64,000 bases of DNA from assembly GCA_002104935.1 (NCBI GenBank), contig MCGT01000010.1, forward strand, positions 372,001 through 436,000, written 5' to 3'. The notes under the pieces were generated by a model. The model was not told the origin of the DNA. It was given only the letters and a program-made list of their open reading frames with translations, and searched no databases. Origin of the DNA: Hesseltinella vesiculosa. Its lineage: Eukaryota; Mucoromycota; Mucoromycetes; Mucorales; Cunninghamellaceae. Of this stretch, positions 1-11,075 are shown piece after piece (within the stretch, counting starts at the first letter, position 1; each line of letters starts with the position of its first letter). The position numbers and the translations under genes were made by a program.

Positions 1-1479
1 CGGCTTTTGGCCAAGTGATTGCTGTGTAAGTTTCAACGGAAAAAGGGATCACAGCCTAACGTTTTTTTCCCCAGTGACTTGTCCGGAAACAACTTGGTGG
101 GGCAATTGCCAGATAATTTCAATAGCTTTGCTACTTTGGTCACAGTGTAAGCTTTTCTTTTTTTATTTTGATGCACGAGAAAAAAAACGTGTGCAACGAC
201 AGAAAAATAGGTCGGTCGATCTTTTCTGACCTTTCCTCGTTTTCTTTCCCAGTGATTTCAGCTACAATCAACTCTCAGGCAGTCTTCCTCCCTCACTCGG
301 TTCAGCACCCAACCTTCAAAACATGTAGGATTGGCTTTTTAGGATGATGTTTGTACTCATGTCTATGTCTATAGTAACTTTGATGTCAACCATTTGTCAG
401 GGCAATTGCCTCCTACCTTGAGCACGCTTGTTAATTTGACAACCATGTAAAAGAAAAAGGACACAGCAAAATGAAGTAGCTCATGCGGATTTTCTTTAAA
501 AACGACAGTCACTTTAAGAACAACTCCATCACGGGCTCTATTCCTGACACATGGTCGACCTTGACAAGATTGACATCGATTTATGGCAGCAACAACCAAC
601 TCAACGGTCCTTTCCCCAGTGTTGTGACCAACATGACAGCCTTGACCAACTTGTACTTGGATAACAACCAATTCAGTGGCACATTGCCTCCAGCTGTTGG
701 TCAAATGGTGAATCTCCAGGCTTTGTAAGTTGAACAACGTTGGGTGAAAGACGACTGACTTTGTTCCCAGGAACCTGAAGCTTAACTTTTTCATGGGCAA
801 CATCCCTGATGTATGGAACACATTGACCAATTTGACCGATCTGTAAGAACGAGGTGGTTGATGGACAAGGGGCTCATCTCGTTTTTTAGATACTTATCTT
901 GGCAAGGTTTCAATGGCTCCATCCCCAACTCGCTGTTCACATTGTCCAACCTGCAATATCTGTAAGAACTCCGCTTTTTCTACCATGGTCAAGCTCACTC
1001 TTCTTTTTTTAAACCTTGCAGCGACTTGTCCAACAATCGATTGACAGGGCAATTGTCACAAAATGTGAGCAACTGGGGCAACATGCAAACCTTGTAAGTC
1101 GCAGCTTTTTTTTTGTTGTTGTTTTGGAGAAGCTCACGTTTTTGATCGTAGGATGATTGGTTACAACTCATTGTCAGGCAGTGTACCAACACAATTGGGT
1201 CAATTGAATAGCTTACAGTTCCTGCAGATCAATTTCAATGCATTCAATGGCCAATTCCCACCAGGAGCAGCTCCTGCGGCCCTTGGCTACTGCTTTGCCT
1301 CGCCGAATCAATTCCAAATCTGCCCTGACCCTTCTGTTGCCAACGATCCTAATTCCTTGGCATTCCAATGTTCTCTGGATTGTAACTTGTATCAAACGGC
1401 GAGCTCCGATGCCTCTGCTCTTGCTCGATCACCTTTGTCTTTAGCCATCTTTTTCCTCGCATACCTGTTTTTGATGTAG
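1..1479 (+). CDS. Leucine-rich-repeat cell-surface protein, 5' partial
   Basis: The gene enters from the left edge and ends at TAG 1477-1479. Exons read 1-25, 75-146, 253-324, 375-446, 509-724, 771-842, 890-961, 1022-1093 and 1152-1479. Each internal exon is exactly 72 bases (one is 216, or 3 x 72), coding one 24-residue repeat of the plant/fungal type (NxLxGxLP core). All introns are phase 2 and fall at the same place in the repeat. After the repeats comes a Cys-containing cap (CFASPNQFQICPDP, then CSLDC), a Ser-rich stretch and a C-terminal hydrophobic tail ending FLAYLFLM, as in GPI-anchored proteins. A receptor-like or wall-surface role is inference; no kinase follows. The N-terminus and signal peptide lie outside the window. 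Confidence 0.88.
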
Positions 1480-2668
1480 ACCTTTATTTTTCTGTCAAGT
1501 CATTTTGTACTTTATTTTTCTGTCTTGGAAATAAACCTATTCATGCTCTTTGTTTCTCTCGTCATCGGAGGGCCAAGGTTGCAAATGAAAATGTCACACA
1601 AACGATCTTCCTACTGCCAATTCCATTCTCCGCCTCGTCACACACACTCACACAAACAACACGAAAAAAAAAAAAAAAGAGCTAGCGAGAAAAAAAAAAA
1701 CTCGTGTTTTTGTGGCACCTCTTTTTCTGCTTCCAATGCTTCTCCTCATTTCGATAAGGAACCTTGGGAGCTTGGGGAACCATCACAAGTGAGGTAATCT
1801 CTTTTTAAAGGAATGGCCAATTTTTTTTTTATTGTTCCAATCCCAAAATGGCGGGTGCCCATTTGACGACATACTGCTTTTTTGGTCTGCATATATTTTT
1901 CATGTTTTGCAAATAATCGAAAGATATCCTTCTTTCAAAAACTTCAACAGATGGACTGGCCGGGTAAAATGGAAAAAAATCCTTTTTAATTTTGTCGAAA
2001 ATGGAAGCATAGCATGGCACCATCTTGGAACTTCTCTCCCCCTTTGCCAAGTGGTGTCTCCGGGCTATTTTTATCCCTTTTTCATTCTTGTGCATTTTCT
2101 GAAAAAAACCTTTGATGAAAAAGAGGGGTAAAAAAAACCTCATCTTGTCTTTTGGATTTCAGGGAACACGTCGTCTGCTGGCATGCCAGACCTCGTTTCA
2201 AAAAAAAAATAACTATCAAAAAGTGAAAATGACCCCATTTTTGCTGTTGAAAGAAAAAGGCAAGTGGGTGACACAAAAAGAAATGACTCTCTCGTCCATT
2301 GAAAGACCGCTTTTAATGTCCGTCGTGAACCCTTTTTTTTTACACTTGCCAAAAAGTGGAAAAGACGCCATGCTCAGAGTTTTTTTTTTCTTTTGGAAGG
2401 AAAGCGCTCTCGGTGAGATGAACATGAGAATCACCCAATGAGGTTTAAAAAAATGAATGAAAATCAAACTTGAGAGGGGTGAGAAGGGGCTTGTCCGAAT
2501 CATCACCAATGTTTTTTTCACATTTTTCACCATAGCAGAAAGGAAAGTCTAAAATTTTTTTAAGGTTCAAACCAGGTTTTGAGTCCAATAAAAAAAAAGC
2601 ATTAGGAAGCTGGTGGCCTATTTTGGGAAAGTCTAGGTCGCAAAATAAAAAAGAACTTCCAAAAAGGT
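1480..2668. other. Intergenic, A/T homopolymer-rich, no gene seen
   Basis: This stretch is rich in runs of A and T, with open frames on both strands made only of Lys/Phe-rich filler from those runs. I see no splice-linked coding pattern, no repeat shared with the rest of the window and no RNA gene. It holds the 3' end of the LRR gene and the upstream region of the next gene. Confidence 0.6.
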
Positions 2669-2675
2669 TTATAAA
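2669..2675 (+). promoter_or_regulatory. TATA box of the GPI-protein gene
   Basis: A TATAAAG motif lies 78 bases upstream of the ATG at 2747, followed by a pyrimidine-rich leader, as expected for a strongly expressed fungal gene. Called from motif and spacing only. Confidence 0.5.
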
Positions 2676-2746
2676 GTGAATTTGAACGCACGTTTCCACC
2701 TTTCTTTTTTACTTTGTTCATCCCACCTTCCATTCCTTATTTTACT

Positions 2747-3331
2747 ATGAAGCTTTCCGTCATTGCCTCTGCTGCCTTTGCTGCTGTTGCTTCCGCTCAA
2801 GCCATCATCTCTGTCTCCTCTCCTTTGAGTGGCACTGTGTACACTGCTGGCCAACAAGCCATCATCACCTGGAACAGCCCCACTGTCCAAACCATCTCTC
2901 AAATTGTCTTGGCTCAAGGTGCCAGCTCTGCTTTGCAACCCATCACCGTCATTGCCACCAACGTCAACGCTGCCGCCGGCCAATACACCTGGACCATCCC
3001 CGCCTCCACTCCCGCTGGTGCTGACTACGCCTTTGAATTCGGTACCTCCCCCAACTTGGCCTTTGCTGGTCCCTTCACCATCAAGGCTGGTGACGGTAGC
3101 GCCTCCAACTCTACCTCCTCTGCCCCCGCCGCTTCCTCTGGTGCTGCCTCCACTGCTGCTCCCTCTGGTGCTGCCTCCTCCGCTCCTGCTTCCTCCGGTG
3201 CTGCCAAGCCCTCTGGCTCTGCCTCTGGCTCTGCCCCCGCCTCCAGCCCCTCCAGCGGTGCCAACTCTTTGGTTGCTGGTTCTGCCTTGGCTGTCGGTGC
3301 TGCCGTCGTTGCTGCTGCTCAACTCTTCTAA
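2747..3331 (+). CDS. KNH/Kre9-like Ser/Ala-rich GPI-anchored protein
   Basis: An intronless 194-residue secreted protein. The N-terminus (MKLSVIASAAFAAVASAQA) is a clear signal peptide. Residues about 20-115 form the Ig-like fold of the Kre9/Knh1 N-terminal family (fungal Ser-Thr-rich GPI family), with the hallmark SSPLSGTVYTAGQ and ITWN segments. Residues about 120-175 are a Ser/Ala/Pro linker likely to be O-glycosylated, and the hydrophobic C-terminus ending AAQLF suits GPI addition. An in-frame ATG at 2714 would add 11 residues ahead of the signal peptide; 2747 is preferred. Codon use is strongly C-ending and very uniform, suggesting high expression. A wall or plasma-membrane location is family knowledge; the exact function is unknown. 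Confidence 0.85.
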   Translation: MKLSVIASAAFAAVASAQAIISVSSPLSGTVYTAGQQAIITWNSPTVQTISQIVLAQGASSALQPITVIATNVNAAAGQYTWTIPASTPAGADYAFEFGTSPNLAFAGPFTIKAGDGSASNSTSSAPAASSGAASTAAPSGAASSAPASSGAAKPSGSASGSAPASSPSSGANSLVAGSALAVGAAVVAAAQLF

Positions 3332-4984
3332 ACAGCTTTACCCAAATTCGTCATTTCCCCCCTTTCCCCCCCCCCATATTCACGCTTGATCACCATTGCT
3401 CCTCCCCCCAAAAAAAATTTTTTGGGGGTGTCTCCAACCACTTTAAATCATTGCCCCTCAAATTTTTAAACTCATGAAAATCTCGCCCATCTACTTACTT
3501 TACTTTTTACTGTTACTGTATGTTTGATTTATTACTGTTTTTCCAAAATATAATGTCACGAATGGAGAAATAAAATGTCGCCCAAATCGCTACAAAAAAC
3601 CCCTTCCCAAGTCAGTTTTGTTTTTTTTTTTCTTTGCATTGAACTTCCCCAATAAAGGTTGACCTGGACCAAGGATGTATGGGTTGAGGACAAGGCAGTG
3701 GACGCAAATGCTGCACGGTTTGCTCGTTCAAAAACCTTGCTGTCGTTGGCGAGGTCCCGCTTAAGCTTGGGTCTCACGTAACTGCCGCAGAATAGGATGG
3801 ATAGCAAAGTTCAATAGAACCTTGCAGACGTTGATCACCGATCCAAACTTGCTCTTGGCTTTCAATCAGCAACCTGGCCATGTTGGGCTATCAGGAACAA
3901 ACTAAAGATCTTGTGCTATGTATCATAACGATACATCGCAGATGGGCTAGCGTTTCACAAATGTCTGCCTAAATATAACTTGAGACAATCACTGTTCTTG
4001 TTGCTTCAGCCTGACACCAAACTTATAGACATGAGGCAGTCCAGTTTTTGCTGATATAAAGCAGATAAACAATCGTCAACACCTTTCGCCACAAGAACTT
4101 TCCAGTCTTTGGCACATTGGATGACTGCTCCAAACGTAAGGCCAACAACCCGGTAGGTCATTTCCTGGAAGCCATAGGCACATAGAGTGCTTAAAAAGGC
4201 TGCTTCATGTCATCCTTTGAGGGTGAACTGGCTGGCTGTGCGGCTAAGTTTTCGTTACGTCTATAACCGCTTCCGAACGCTTATGTGACGGACATTTGGA
4301 GATGGAGGACAAGGAATGCATCTTGGCAATGACTAGTTTGTCGAGTTTGGTAGCTTCAGTCCCCCCCCCTCCTTTTTTTTTTTCATCAAGCCATCATTTT
4401 CCTTTGGAAGTGCTTCGTTATCGGTTCGTTGGCTGCCTTTTTTTCCAAGAAAACATGAGTCTTGTTGTTTTTATGTTTGTGGAGTTCGTACATCTATCTT
4501 CATCTTACTGTTGACTTTTCATGTCTCTTCTTTCCTTGAATTGCTTATCAAGGAAGAATTGAAAAAAAAGCAAACGCGAAACCAAGTGAGAAAAGAGTTT
4601 CATCATGCGACAAGAAAAGAAAGACGCCATTTTAATTGGATGACGATCGGCGTGCAGGAGAAGAAGTTCGGCAGCCAGTTTAACTCTTGGAGCCTCGTCG
4701 TATTCCTCCTTTTCACCCAGCAACCTCTGTTCGTCGTCACCACACCAGCCCTGATGTAAAACATACGGAAGGCTCTTCCTTTTCTGTTTGTTTTATGAAT
4801 GTCTGCCGGTTTTCTGCCGTCGTTCAGCGGTAACCAGGTATTTTGAGCCGTGAATAGATATTTAGGTGGGTGAACCAGTTGGAATCATTTTCATGGCCAT
4901 TTCTCAACATTTTCTACAAGAAAGCAAAATGAAGGACAAATCCATTTAGGGCAATTTTACTCTGTGTGGTGATTTATCAGATCG
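3332..4984. other. Long intergenic region, possible decayed coding relics
   Basis: No intact gene is visible. The minus-strand frame at 3556-3807 has a modest protein-like feel (Lys/Arg/Ala-rich helix) but no start context, splice partners or recognisable family, so it may be a fragment of something dead. A C/T-rich tract lies near 4362-4385. The region ends where the first full copy of repeat R1 begins. Confidence 0.5.
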
Positions 4985-5260
4985 CCTGGGGGTCCCCTGG
5001 CGAAAATGGCCGATTTTTCATTATTTTTAGCGGGGGAAGCGGAGGTGTCAAAACAAAGTGATCCAACGTTGGCTGGGCGATCTTCGCCAATCGACCTGAT
5101 TTTGTCAGTATCCTCATCGTTCATGAGTTAGCACAGTCTTTCAAAATTTCACATTGATCCAATCACTCCAAAGTGCAGTGCAGTGCTCGCTTTTTTTTTT
5201 TTCCAAAACGAAGAAAATTGGATGGCCATTTTCAGCCTCCGCACAGTGCCTTCGATTCCT
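4985..5260 (+). repeat. Dispersed repeat R1, plus orientation
   Basis: A copy of an interspersed family also seen near 17830-18010, 24985-25095, 33685-33845, 38360-38600, 42140-42365, 42540-42745 and 47930-48230. Shared landmarks in order: an AAAATGGCCGATTTTTC-like start, an A/T-rich stretch, a CAAAAC...TTGGCTGGGCGA core, a CCAATCGAC...GATTTT segment, CATCGTTCATG, ATTTCACATTGATCCAATCA, a T-run, and CAGCCTCCGCACAGTGCC. The nearest match is the inverted copy at 47930-48230. It extends into protein-like sequence downstream (5232-5750), so this copy may be longer than the others. Confidence 0.7.
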
Positions 5261-5750
5261 GGCAATGCATGCAGCAGCGAAAATAGATGTTCTCTTGTGC
5301 AAGTTGGATCTCACAAGAGCTAGCTTCGACTTGTCCAGTGGCGTCAGGCAGATTGTTGCTTGTATGATCTTGGCCAGTGAGAGCATCGACTTCTTGACTA
5401 AGCGTCGCTTGGGCGAAGTTTAGGCACACCTTGCGGGTTTTCAGCCGAGAGATTCTTATCTCTCGTGCACGCCAAAATTCGATCCAAGAGGCCTGCCGCT
5501 TCCATGCGATGGTGTCTTCGGATAAAATGTCGAATGCATGGGAAAGGTGTTTCCTGGTAATATTGCGATATCGTGTCGTGGCCTTATGCTTGTCCAAAAT
5601 GTCAAATTCTTCTACGAACTTTCTGAAGGTCTAGCCTTCTTCATTGTCAATGCACCACTGTGCATCCGGTGCCAATTTCCGCTGGCGTTTCTCTGTTGGA
5701 CCTTTGCTGGTACGTTGACGCTTGGGAGGTATGAGAAATGAGGAAGAAAC
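5232..5750 (-). pseudogene. Decayed gene fragment next to R1, family unknown
   Basis: Read on the minus strand from about 5735, the frame gives PPKRQRTSKGPTEKRQRK, then LAPDAQWCIDNEEG, a stop near 5632, then TFRKFVEEFDILDKHKATT and about 110 further residues to 5232. The codon where an initiator Met would be expected is ATA. The basic N-terminus and hydrophilic body look like real protein, but there is one in-frame stop and no recognised domain. A related stretch near 42390-42410 (GAAGGTCCAGCCTTCT versus GAAGGTCTAGCCTTCT here) suggests it belongs to the long form of R1. I cannot name a function. Confidence 0.4.
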
Positions 5751-5760
5751 CAACCATAAT

Positions 5761-6625
5761 TTTTTTTTTGGACGACCCAGAGATATTTTACAACCAGACT
5801 TTTTTCGGGAAAGGACGGAAGAGGCTATGGCAGGAGTTTAGGAGGGGGGCGGCTACTCCTTCAAGTAGGTGGTAAAAGGGAGGATTCGTGGTTGATGGAG
5901 ATGATATTGCGGTGGATCGAGGTCACTACATGATGGGGGATGAAGGAGGAGGAGTCGAACACAGGAGCCCAGTGGGCTCGCCAAAAGCCAGCGATGATCG
6001 CACTTGCCAGTAGGGAGGGAGGATTGTGGGTCAGGGGTACGTGGAGATCAGGTCATGTCTGGGTTACCAAGACTGATTTGATTGAACGCCAGGATGGTGA
6101 AGGAACGTCAAAGAGAAGGTGCCAACATTCCTGCCCCACGACAGACCGAAGCGAACAGGAGAAGAAAAAGTAGTCGAGGGAGCTGGGCTCGAGTTTGCAG
6201 TGGCGACAGATATTGCCAAGCTGGACAGCAACGCAGACAGGGGGTTGCCTTGGCGTAGACCTCGCCGTTGAAAGACAGGATCAGAAAGCGAGCCATTGGC
6301 ATTGATCTTGATCTTTGTGTAACTGAAGAAACCTGTGACGGCTGACACGAAAGAAGAGAGAAAGTGGAGGTGGTGGAGGACGGATAGGTGAACGCGATCA
6401 TACGCTTTTTCTTGGTCAAGAAGCAGCATTGCACCGGTAGCTTGTGAATATCGGGCATCGTCCATGACCATTCGGGCCAGTGCGCCATTCTCACCAAAGA
6501 TCCAAGCCTGGATAAAACCAGACTGGTTTGGGTGGACCAGGCGTTGGCAGATGGGTTGAAGACGTGCGGAAAGGAGACGGGTAAAAATCTTGGCATCAGT
6601 ATTGATCAGGGAGAGGATGGGTGAC
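5761..6625 (-). mobile_element. LINE (non-LTR) reverse transcriptase fragment, 5'-truncated and decayed
   Basis: On the minus strand the frame from 6666 to 6064 carries reverse-transcriptase landmarks of the LINE family in order: SLINTDAKIFTRLLSARL, PNQSGFIQ, a DQEKAYDRVH block (the D-x(4)-YDRV motif of domain A) and RRGLRQGNPLSALL, equivalent to the usual RQGDPLSP block. The catalytic YADD block expected next is not readable, so the enzyme is dead. A short T-run at 5761-5770 is at the right place for the poly(A) tail of a minus-strand insertion. It abuts an unrelated gene remnant at about 6625, consistent with a 5'-truncated insertion. Target-site duplications were not identified. Confidence 0.75.
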
Positions 6626-7202
6626 GTACTTGATGATGGTGGCTTGGAGCAAGGCAGACATGTCATGGGAATACTCTGCGACCGCCAGCATTGTGTCCTT
6701 GATCTTGGCCATGACTGACGCTTTCAGGGTTTCGTCTTGCTTGACCTGTGGGGCCAGGATGGACGTCAGGGATTTGTGACAGCTTCTGATTTCCTCTTTC
6801 ATTCGATGTTGAGGTTCTTGAGACAGAGAAGTGGCATCAGCAGAAGAAGAGGCTGTGTTAGACGAGGTGGCTGCCACTGATTCGGCCAGGCCATCAAAGG
6901 AGACTGCCAGGAAGTCTTTCCACACCTCCATGTTTTTGACTTTTTTTGAATTTGTTGTTGAACGATCCAGGCGTCCAGTTGCAGCTTCGCTCAATGGCAG
7001 CAATGAGTCCACGTGGCACAGTCTTTCTCTCCATGAGTTCCGGTTTAAGTTTTTCAGGCTTGGTTTCCAACAATCGACGCTTTACGTATTGCTCCATTTC
7101 CACATGCAAAGCATTTCTGGCATCTTGTTATTTATTCAACACCAGTATAGGTTTCTTACTTGCTTTATAATCAACATCTTGTGAAGCTCGTTTATGACCC
7201 AT
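6600..7202 (-). pseudogene. Remnant of an alpha-helical protein gene, interrupted by the LINE
   Basis: Minus-strand ATG at 7200-7202 begins MGHKRASQDVDYKA. A possible very short intron or small deletion follows, then a frame with ALHVEMEQYVKRRLLE and KPELMERKTVPRGLIAAIE, then after a frame change AATGRLDRSTTNSKK and a long helical stretch ending LLQATIIKYVTHPL at the LINE boundary. The sequence is clearly protein-like but needs at least one frame change and loses its 3' part at the retroelement. Family not recognised. A relation to the neighbouring Fanzor N-terminal region was considered because both are helical, but I see no real match. Confidence 0.4.
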
Positions 7203-7460
7203 CGGTAAAAGCAATGGTAAAAGCAAGTAGAAAAAAAAAAGATAAAGAAAACAGAAATCACGACCAGCAGTTGTCTCCTTTTCTTCCCCGAAGCTGAGTG
7301 TCAAATCGCCTAAAACTCTGCGTGGATGCTCAATCCTCAATCCTGAAAGGTCAAGGATTCAAAGCAAGTAACCGACATCTTTATCCTCTCTTGGTCGCAA
7401 CAATTCCGCATTTTCTTTGCTCTCATTGACCATCCTCGATTATTTAGCTATAAAATCCAA
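7185..7460. other. Left flank of the Fanzor palindrome
   Basis: Short non-coding stretch between the gene remnant and the palindrome's outer edge. It has no counterpart beyond the right arm, which is how the arm boundary near 7461 was placed. Confidence 0.4.
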
Positions 7461-7463
7461 ATA

Positions 7464-7863
7464 CACTTTATTCACAATGTAATGTCGCAAGTGAAAGAAA
7501 CAAAATGTCACCAAAAGATCTAATAAAAATAGAAATACGAGGGGTAAGTTTAGCAACGAGTCGCAAATAATAGATGAGCTTACCAAATATCCCAACGCAA
7601 AGTCAAATATGGGATGACGCGAAAAAAGCAAAAGTTGCAGGGATACCGAGAATGAAGCAACAAAAAAAAAAAGAGGAAATTGGTCAGCACACTGTATCTT
7701 TCATGGATTTGCGTTGAGAGAAGTTACCCTAAGAATAATAAAAAATGAGTGGGTATTTTGTTGACTCCGCGCTTTTTCATGACTTACTAGAGGACCAACA
7801 ATAATCACCAGGAGCATTGCTATCTACTCTGTTGATAGTGTAAGCACAAAACCTTTTAGGGTT
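7464..7863 (-). ncRNA. Candidate Fanzor guide-RNA (fRNA) region, left copy
   Basis: TnpB and Fanzor proteins use a guide RNA encoded across the 3' end of their gene, with the guide read from sequence just beyond the element end. Downstream of this gene's stop, about 400 non-coding bases are conserved between the two arms, then similarity stops at about 7461. That conserved tail is the natural place for the RNA scaffold, and bases just outside 7461 would be the guide. This is inference from position and conservation; no fold was computed. Confidence 0.3.
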
Positions 7864-10715
7864 TCAATGGCGACAAAACACAGCTGGCCGATCCAGCTGC
7901 TCTTGTTCACGCAAGCCCAAGTGAAGGATGTTGGTGGCGGCTGACTTATCTCGGTTCACGTTTGTCCTGCACACCCGGCAATACTTGACTGCCCAAAGAC
8001 CAAACGTAGCGTTCGTCAGTGGATCCAGTGCTCTTTTCGTGGATAATGATCGGTGATGGCAGAAGCAGCAAACCTACAACCAGAGATAATTGTGAGCCCA
8101 CGTTTTTTTTACCGTCCATGTATTGCTACTATTACCTGGCTGGTGTACGCTTCGTTCACCACACAAACAAGCAGACGGCCCTCCTTTTCGGCTGCCTTCA
8201 GTTTCGGGATGATCGACATACGGGTTTTTTTCCCTTGGCGAGTGAAACCAAAGACACCTGATCCAAGCATAAGCAATGGTATATTTGGACGCTCATCCTC
8301 GCCGTCTTCGTCGCCCTCGTCGTTCTCGTCGTCGTCCACATCCACACCCCTCCTAAAAATAAAAATGAGCAATATTGCTCCATTGCACTTACGCACCCCC
8401 ACACCTCTAGCTTACCTAGCCTTGCTTTTCTTGTATTTCCTACCGCCTGATACAAAGATGTTCACAGCTTCATCCAGTATCTTCTGCTTGCTGACATACG
8501 CAAGAAAGCGATCGTTGGTAAATGCACTTCCGTAGAAATTTGTCAGGGAAGGCAGGCAAAGGCATAGTTGACGGCAATAGGCCATCCACCTTGGAACAGA
8601 GACGGTTTTCTTGGTCGGTAGGCTTGACATGATAGGATTGATGCCACGTTGCTCGGCGTTGTTCTGGCGTGTGTATCGTCGGCGCATGTGCCCGATGCGA
8701 TGGTAAAATTCAGGATTTGTGAGTCGGAGGCATTGACGATTGGTATCCATTGACGTAAAAAGCACCGAGTGTCCAGGGTCCACACCCATAGGCTTAAAAA
8801 CTTCCATGTCTTCATCATCCAGATCGCTCATCACCAAGTCAGGGAGTAATTCGGCAGCTTTCTTCGAACAAATGAATTCAACTGTATGACCGTCCGTTCG
8901 AATCAAGTTGGTGAACGCGATATCGGTTTCTTCAGGAGGGAGATCTGTGTTGTAAGTGCCTAGTGTGTCAAAGCTATCGACAAAAAAGAGTAAAAAGTCT
9001 GCACTAACCACTTTTTTTTTTCCTTGCCACTTCCAAACTTACACTTTGCTAAGGTTCGCTTTTTTGAAGTTGAGCGTCTTCCAAAACACTAAGAACTTCT
9101 TCCCGACTTGCTGGAGGTCAGATTCTTGCTGAGTGTGTTCTCCAAGCTGGGTTAAAAACAGCTGGTCGTCAACTAGCCTTGGTTGCACCCCGGCTTGAGA
9201 GAATACTCGGGACCAGCATTGATGATCCATAGTGATGAACTTGCGTGTAAAGCGGAGGGTTGGAAGGAGGGTGTACATTTTTGTGGCTTGATAGAGCGAG
9301 GCTGACTGGGATTTGAAACAGAGCGACGGGTCGATCATGTCATTGCCTTGCAGGTATTGGTGGGACATCGATAGTTGAAAGCGTGTCGTCCTAATCAAGG
9401 CTGTGATGGCTTGGCGCATATCGTCTTCCATACGGGGACCAAAGTTCAGTGGGAGGCCCGGGCTATTCATGAATTTATGCGTGGCACGCTGAACCTGTGC
9501 TTTTTGTCGTCGTCCAAGATCGTCAAATCCATCCACTGCGCTCAACAGTTCACGACAGTATTGGGAATCAGCTTCGTCAACAATGACCCATTCGGATGGC
9601 TGGTCAGTTTGTGCTGTGCTGTGTGCTTCCATTTCCTCTTTTAAAAAAAAATGAGTCATCTTCTTGCAGACTAGGCTCTATGTATATTTACCTAGGAACT
9701 TGTACATCACTGGGAGGTATTCATAAAACTTGGCTGTCAAGTTTTCAAAAGTTACTGGTTGTGGACCAAGGGAAGTTGTCTCCAGAACTGTGGCTACAGC
9801 TCGCTCCCAAGATTGGCGAGCATAGGCTGGCTCATTGGCGGGGTCTTCACCAGATAGCTTGGAATAGACATAGTTCACCAATTTCTTGAGCTCCTTCTTT
9901 TTTGGTTTGTCCTGCATCATCCATATATATATACAAGTATATTAGAGATCGTCACTCCTGTACTCCTCTTTTTTCCCACTTACAGTCCGAGAGATCAAGG
10001 TACGCAATTTAAATGCTATGTATGCCTTGCAGCGAGGCTCAAATGCCTCGGTAAGGCAGTTCTTAATTGTTGTTGCCAGAGTCTTGGCCATATGCGCATA
10101 GCATTGCAGAGTACCCGGGAGGGGTCAAAGTTGGGAGGCCGGAAAGCGTCGATTTGTTCCAGTAGGCTTTGGAAAGCATGTCCCGGCTGCGCGAGCCCGC
10201 CACAGTTCTGGGCTCTGGGTGTTCGTGACTGCTTTGCCGATGACAATTGAAATCACCCGGTACACGTACCGCCGCCTTGCATGCCCAAGCGTTGGACGGG
10301 ATTGGTGTCGCCCGCCACGTCGACAGACCCACCCACCTGGGTGCTTGCAAAGAGCATGGGCCTGATTGACAGTTTCTCACATATCGACTATGCGTTTCAC
10401 CTCCGGATAACCTTGATTTTTGCGGAAAGCCGCTGGCGCCGGTGTTCGACCAAAACAAGTCAGCGTTCGCTTGCAACGTACAGTCGTCCACAAAAGTATG
10501 GTGCCTTGGACCAGAACGTTATTGACAATATCATCCATGCTGCGTCTTGTGTGCATGGCACAGTGGCTCTGCCGGTTGCCCATGTGCACAGCATCAATGA
10601 TGGTGCCATCGGGAAGGATACAGCGTTGACAGCGTGGAACATCAGGGTTGGCTTTGCTCCAAACGAAGTCGCTCTTGTCCAGCGGCCCTACCTGTCTATT
10701 CTGCTGCCGAACCAT
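7864..10715 (-). CDS. Fanzor (TnpB-like RNA-guided endonuclease), left copy; N-terminal part frameshifted
   Basis: Clean exons on the minus strand are 9692-9911, 9043-9637, 8416-8973, 8136-8352 and 7864-8073, together 600 codons including the stop and joined in frame. The order matches Fanzor: helical REC-like part, then RuvC-I Asp in GVDPGHSVLF, the FYGSAFTNDRFLAYVSKQK block, RuvC-II Glu in VNEAYTSQ, a zinc ribbon with two C-x2-C pairs (CCFC and CRVC), and RuvC-III Asp in NRDKSAATNI. An acidic insert (DDDENDEGDEDGED) precedes the last RuvC part. Upstream exons from 9984 to about 10715 are readable only in pieces: one extra base near 10108 breaks the frame that is open in the other copy. A start at MVRQQNRQ (10715) is tentative. 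The last four exons are catalytically complete; the whole gene may be a pseudogene. Confidence 0.8.
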
Positions 10716-11075
10716 GGCTGCCGTTGGAACCCGAAATAGCCTGCAGTAAAAAAAAAAAAAAATTAGATCAGGCACTCTTCAGATTGACTTACGATGAAAG
10801 GACAGAGACCGAGATCTTGCATTATTATGGTTTGATCCACCGCATCTTGGCAAGGTACTCTTGCGCATGTAAAACAAAAAACTAGTTTGTAGCTGAACAA
10901 AGTTTATTTCAAACATACAGGCTAGATACCTTGCCCAAGACTGCGGTGGATCAAACCATAATAATGCAAGATCTCGTCTCTGTCCTTTCAACTCGTAAAG
11001 TCAATCTGAAGAGTGCCTGATCTAATTTTTTTTTTTTTTTTACTGCAGGCTATTTCGGGGTTCCAACGGCAGCCC

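Larger units (their letters stand above)
7461..10862 (-). repeat. Fanzor palindrome, left arm
   Basis: This 3.4-kb arm is the reverse complement of 10919-14290. Every exon and intron of the Fanzor gene matches in length between arms (for example 8416-8973 and 12795-13352, both 558 bases). The coding core (about 7864-9983) differs from its partner at only a few positions: D/G and G/A changes in the 595-base exon and Q/H near the C-terminus. The inner 600 bases (about 10130-10750) and the outer 390 bases have diverged more. The two arms almost touch, with only about 50 bases of weakly matching sequence at the centre. Confidence 0.9.

Noticed and set aside
1829..2533. Several overlapping 60-110 residue frames
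   Set aside because: They consist of Phe/Lys from A/T runs, lie on both strands at once and have no splice or family support.
2829..3389. Long Pro/Leu-rich plus-strand frame and minus Gly/Ser frames over the GPI-protein gene
   Set aside because: They are shadows of the strongly biased codon use in the real gene at 2747-3331.
10281..10739. 152-residue plus-strand frame antisense to the left Fanzor N-terminus
   Set aside because: It has no initiator context or recognisable domain and is broken in the right arm; more likely a chance frame in a region with few stops on either strand.
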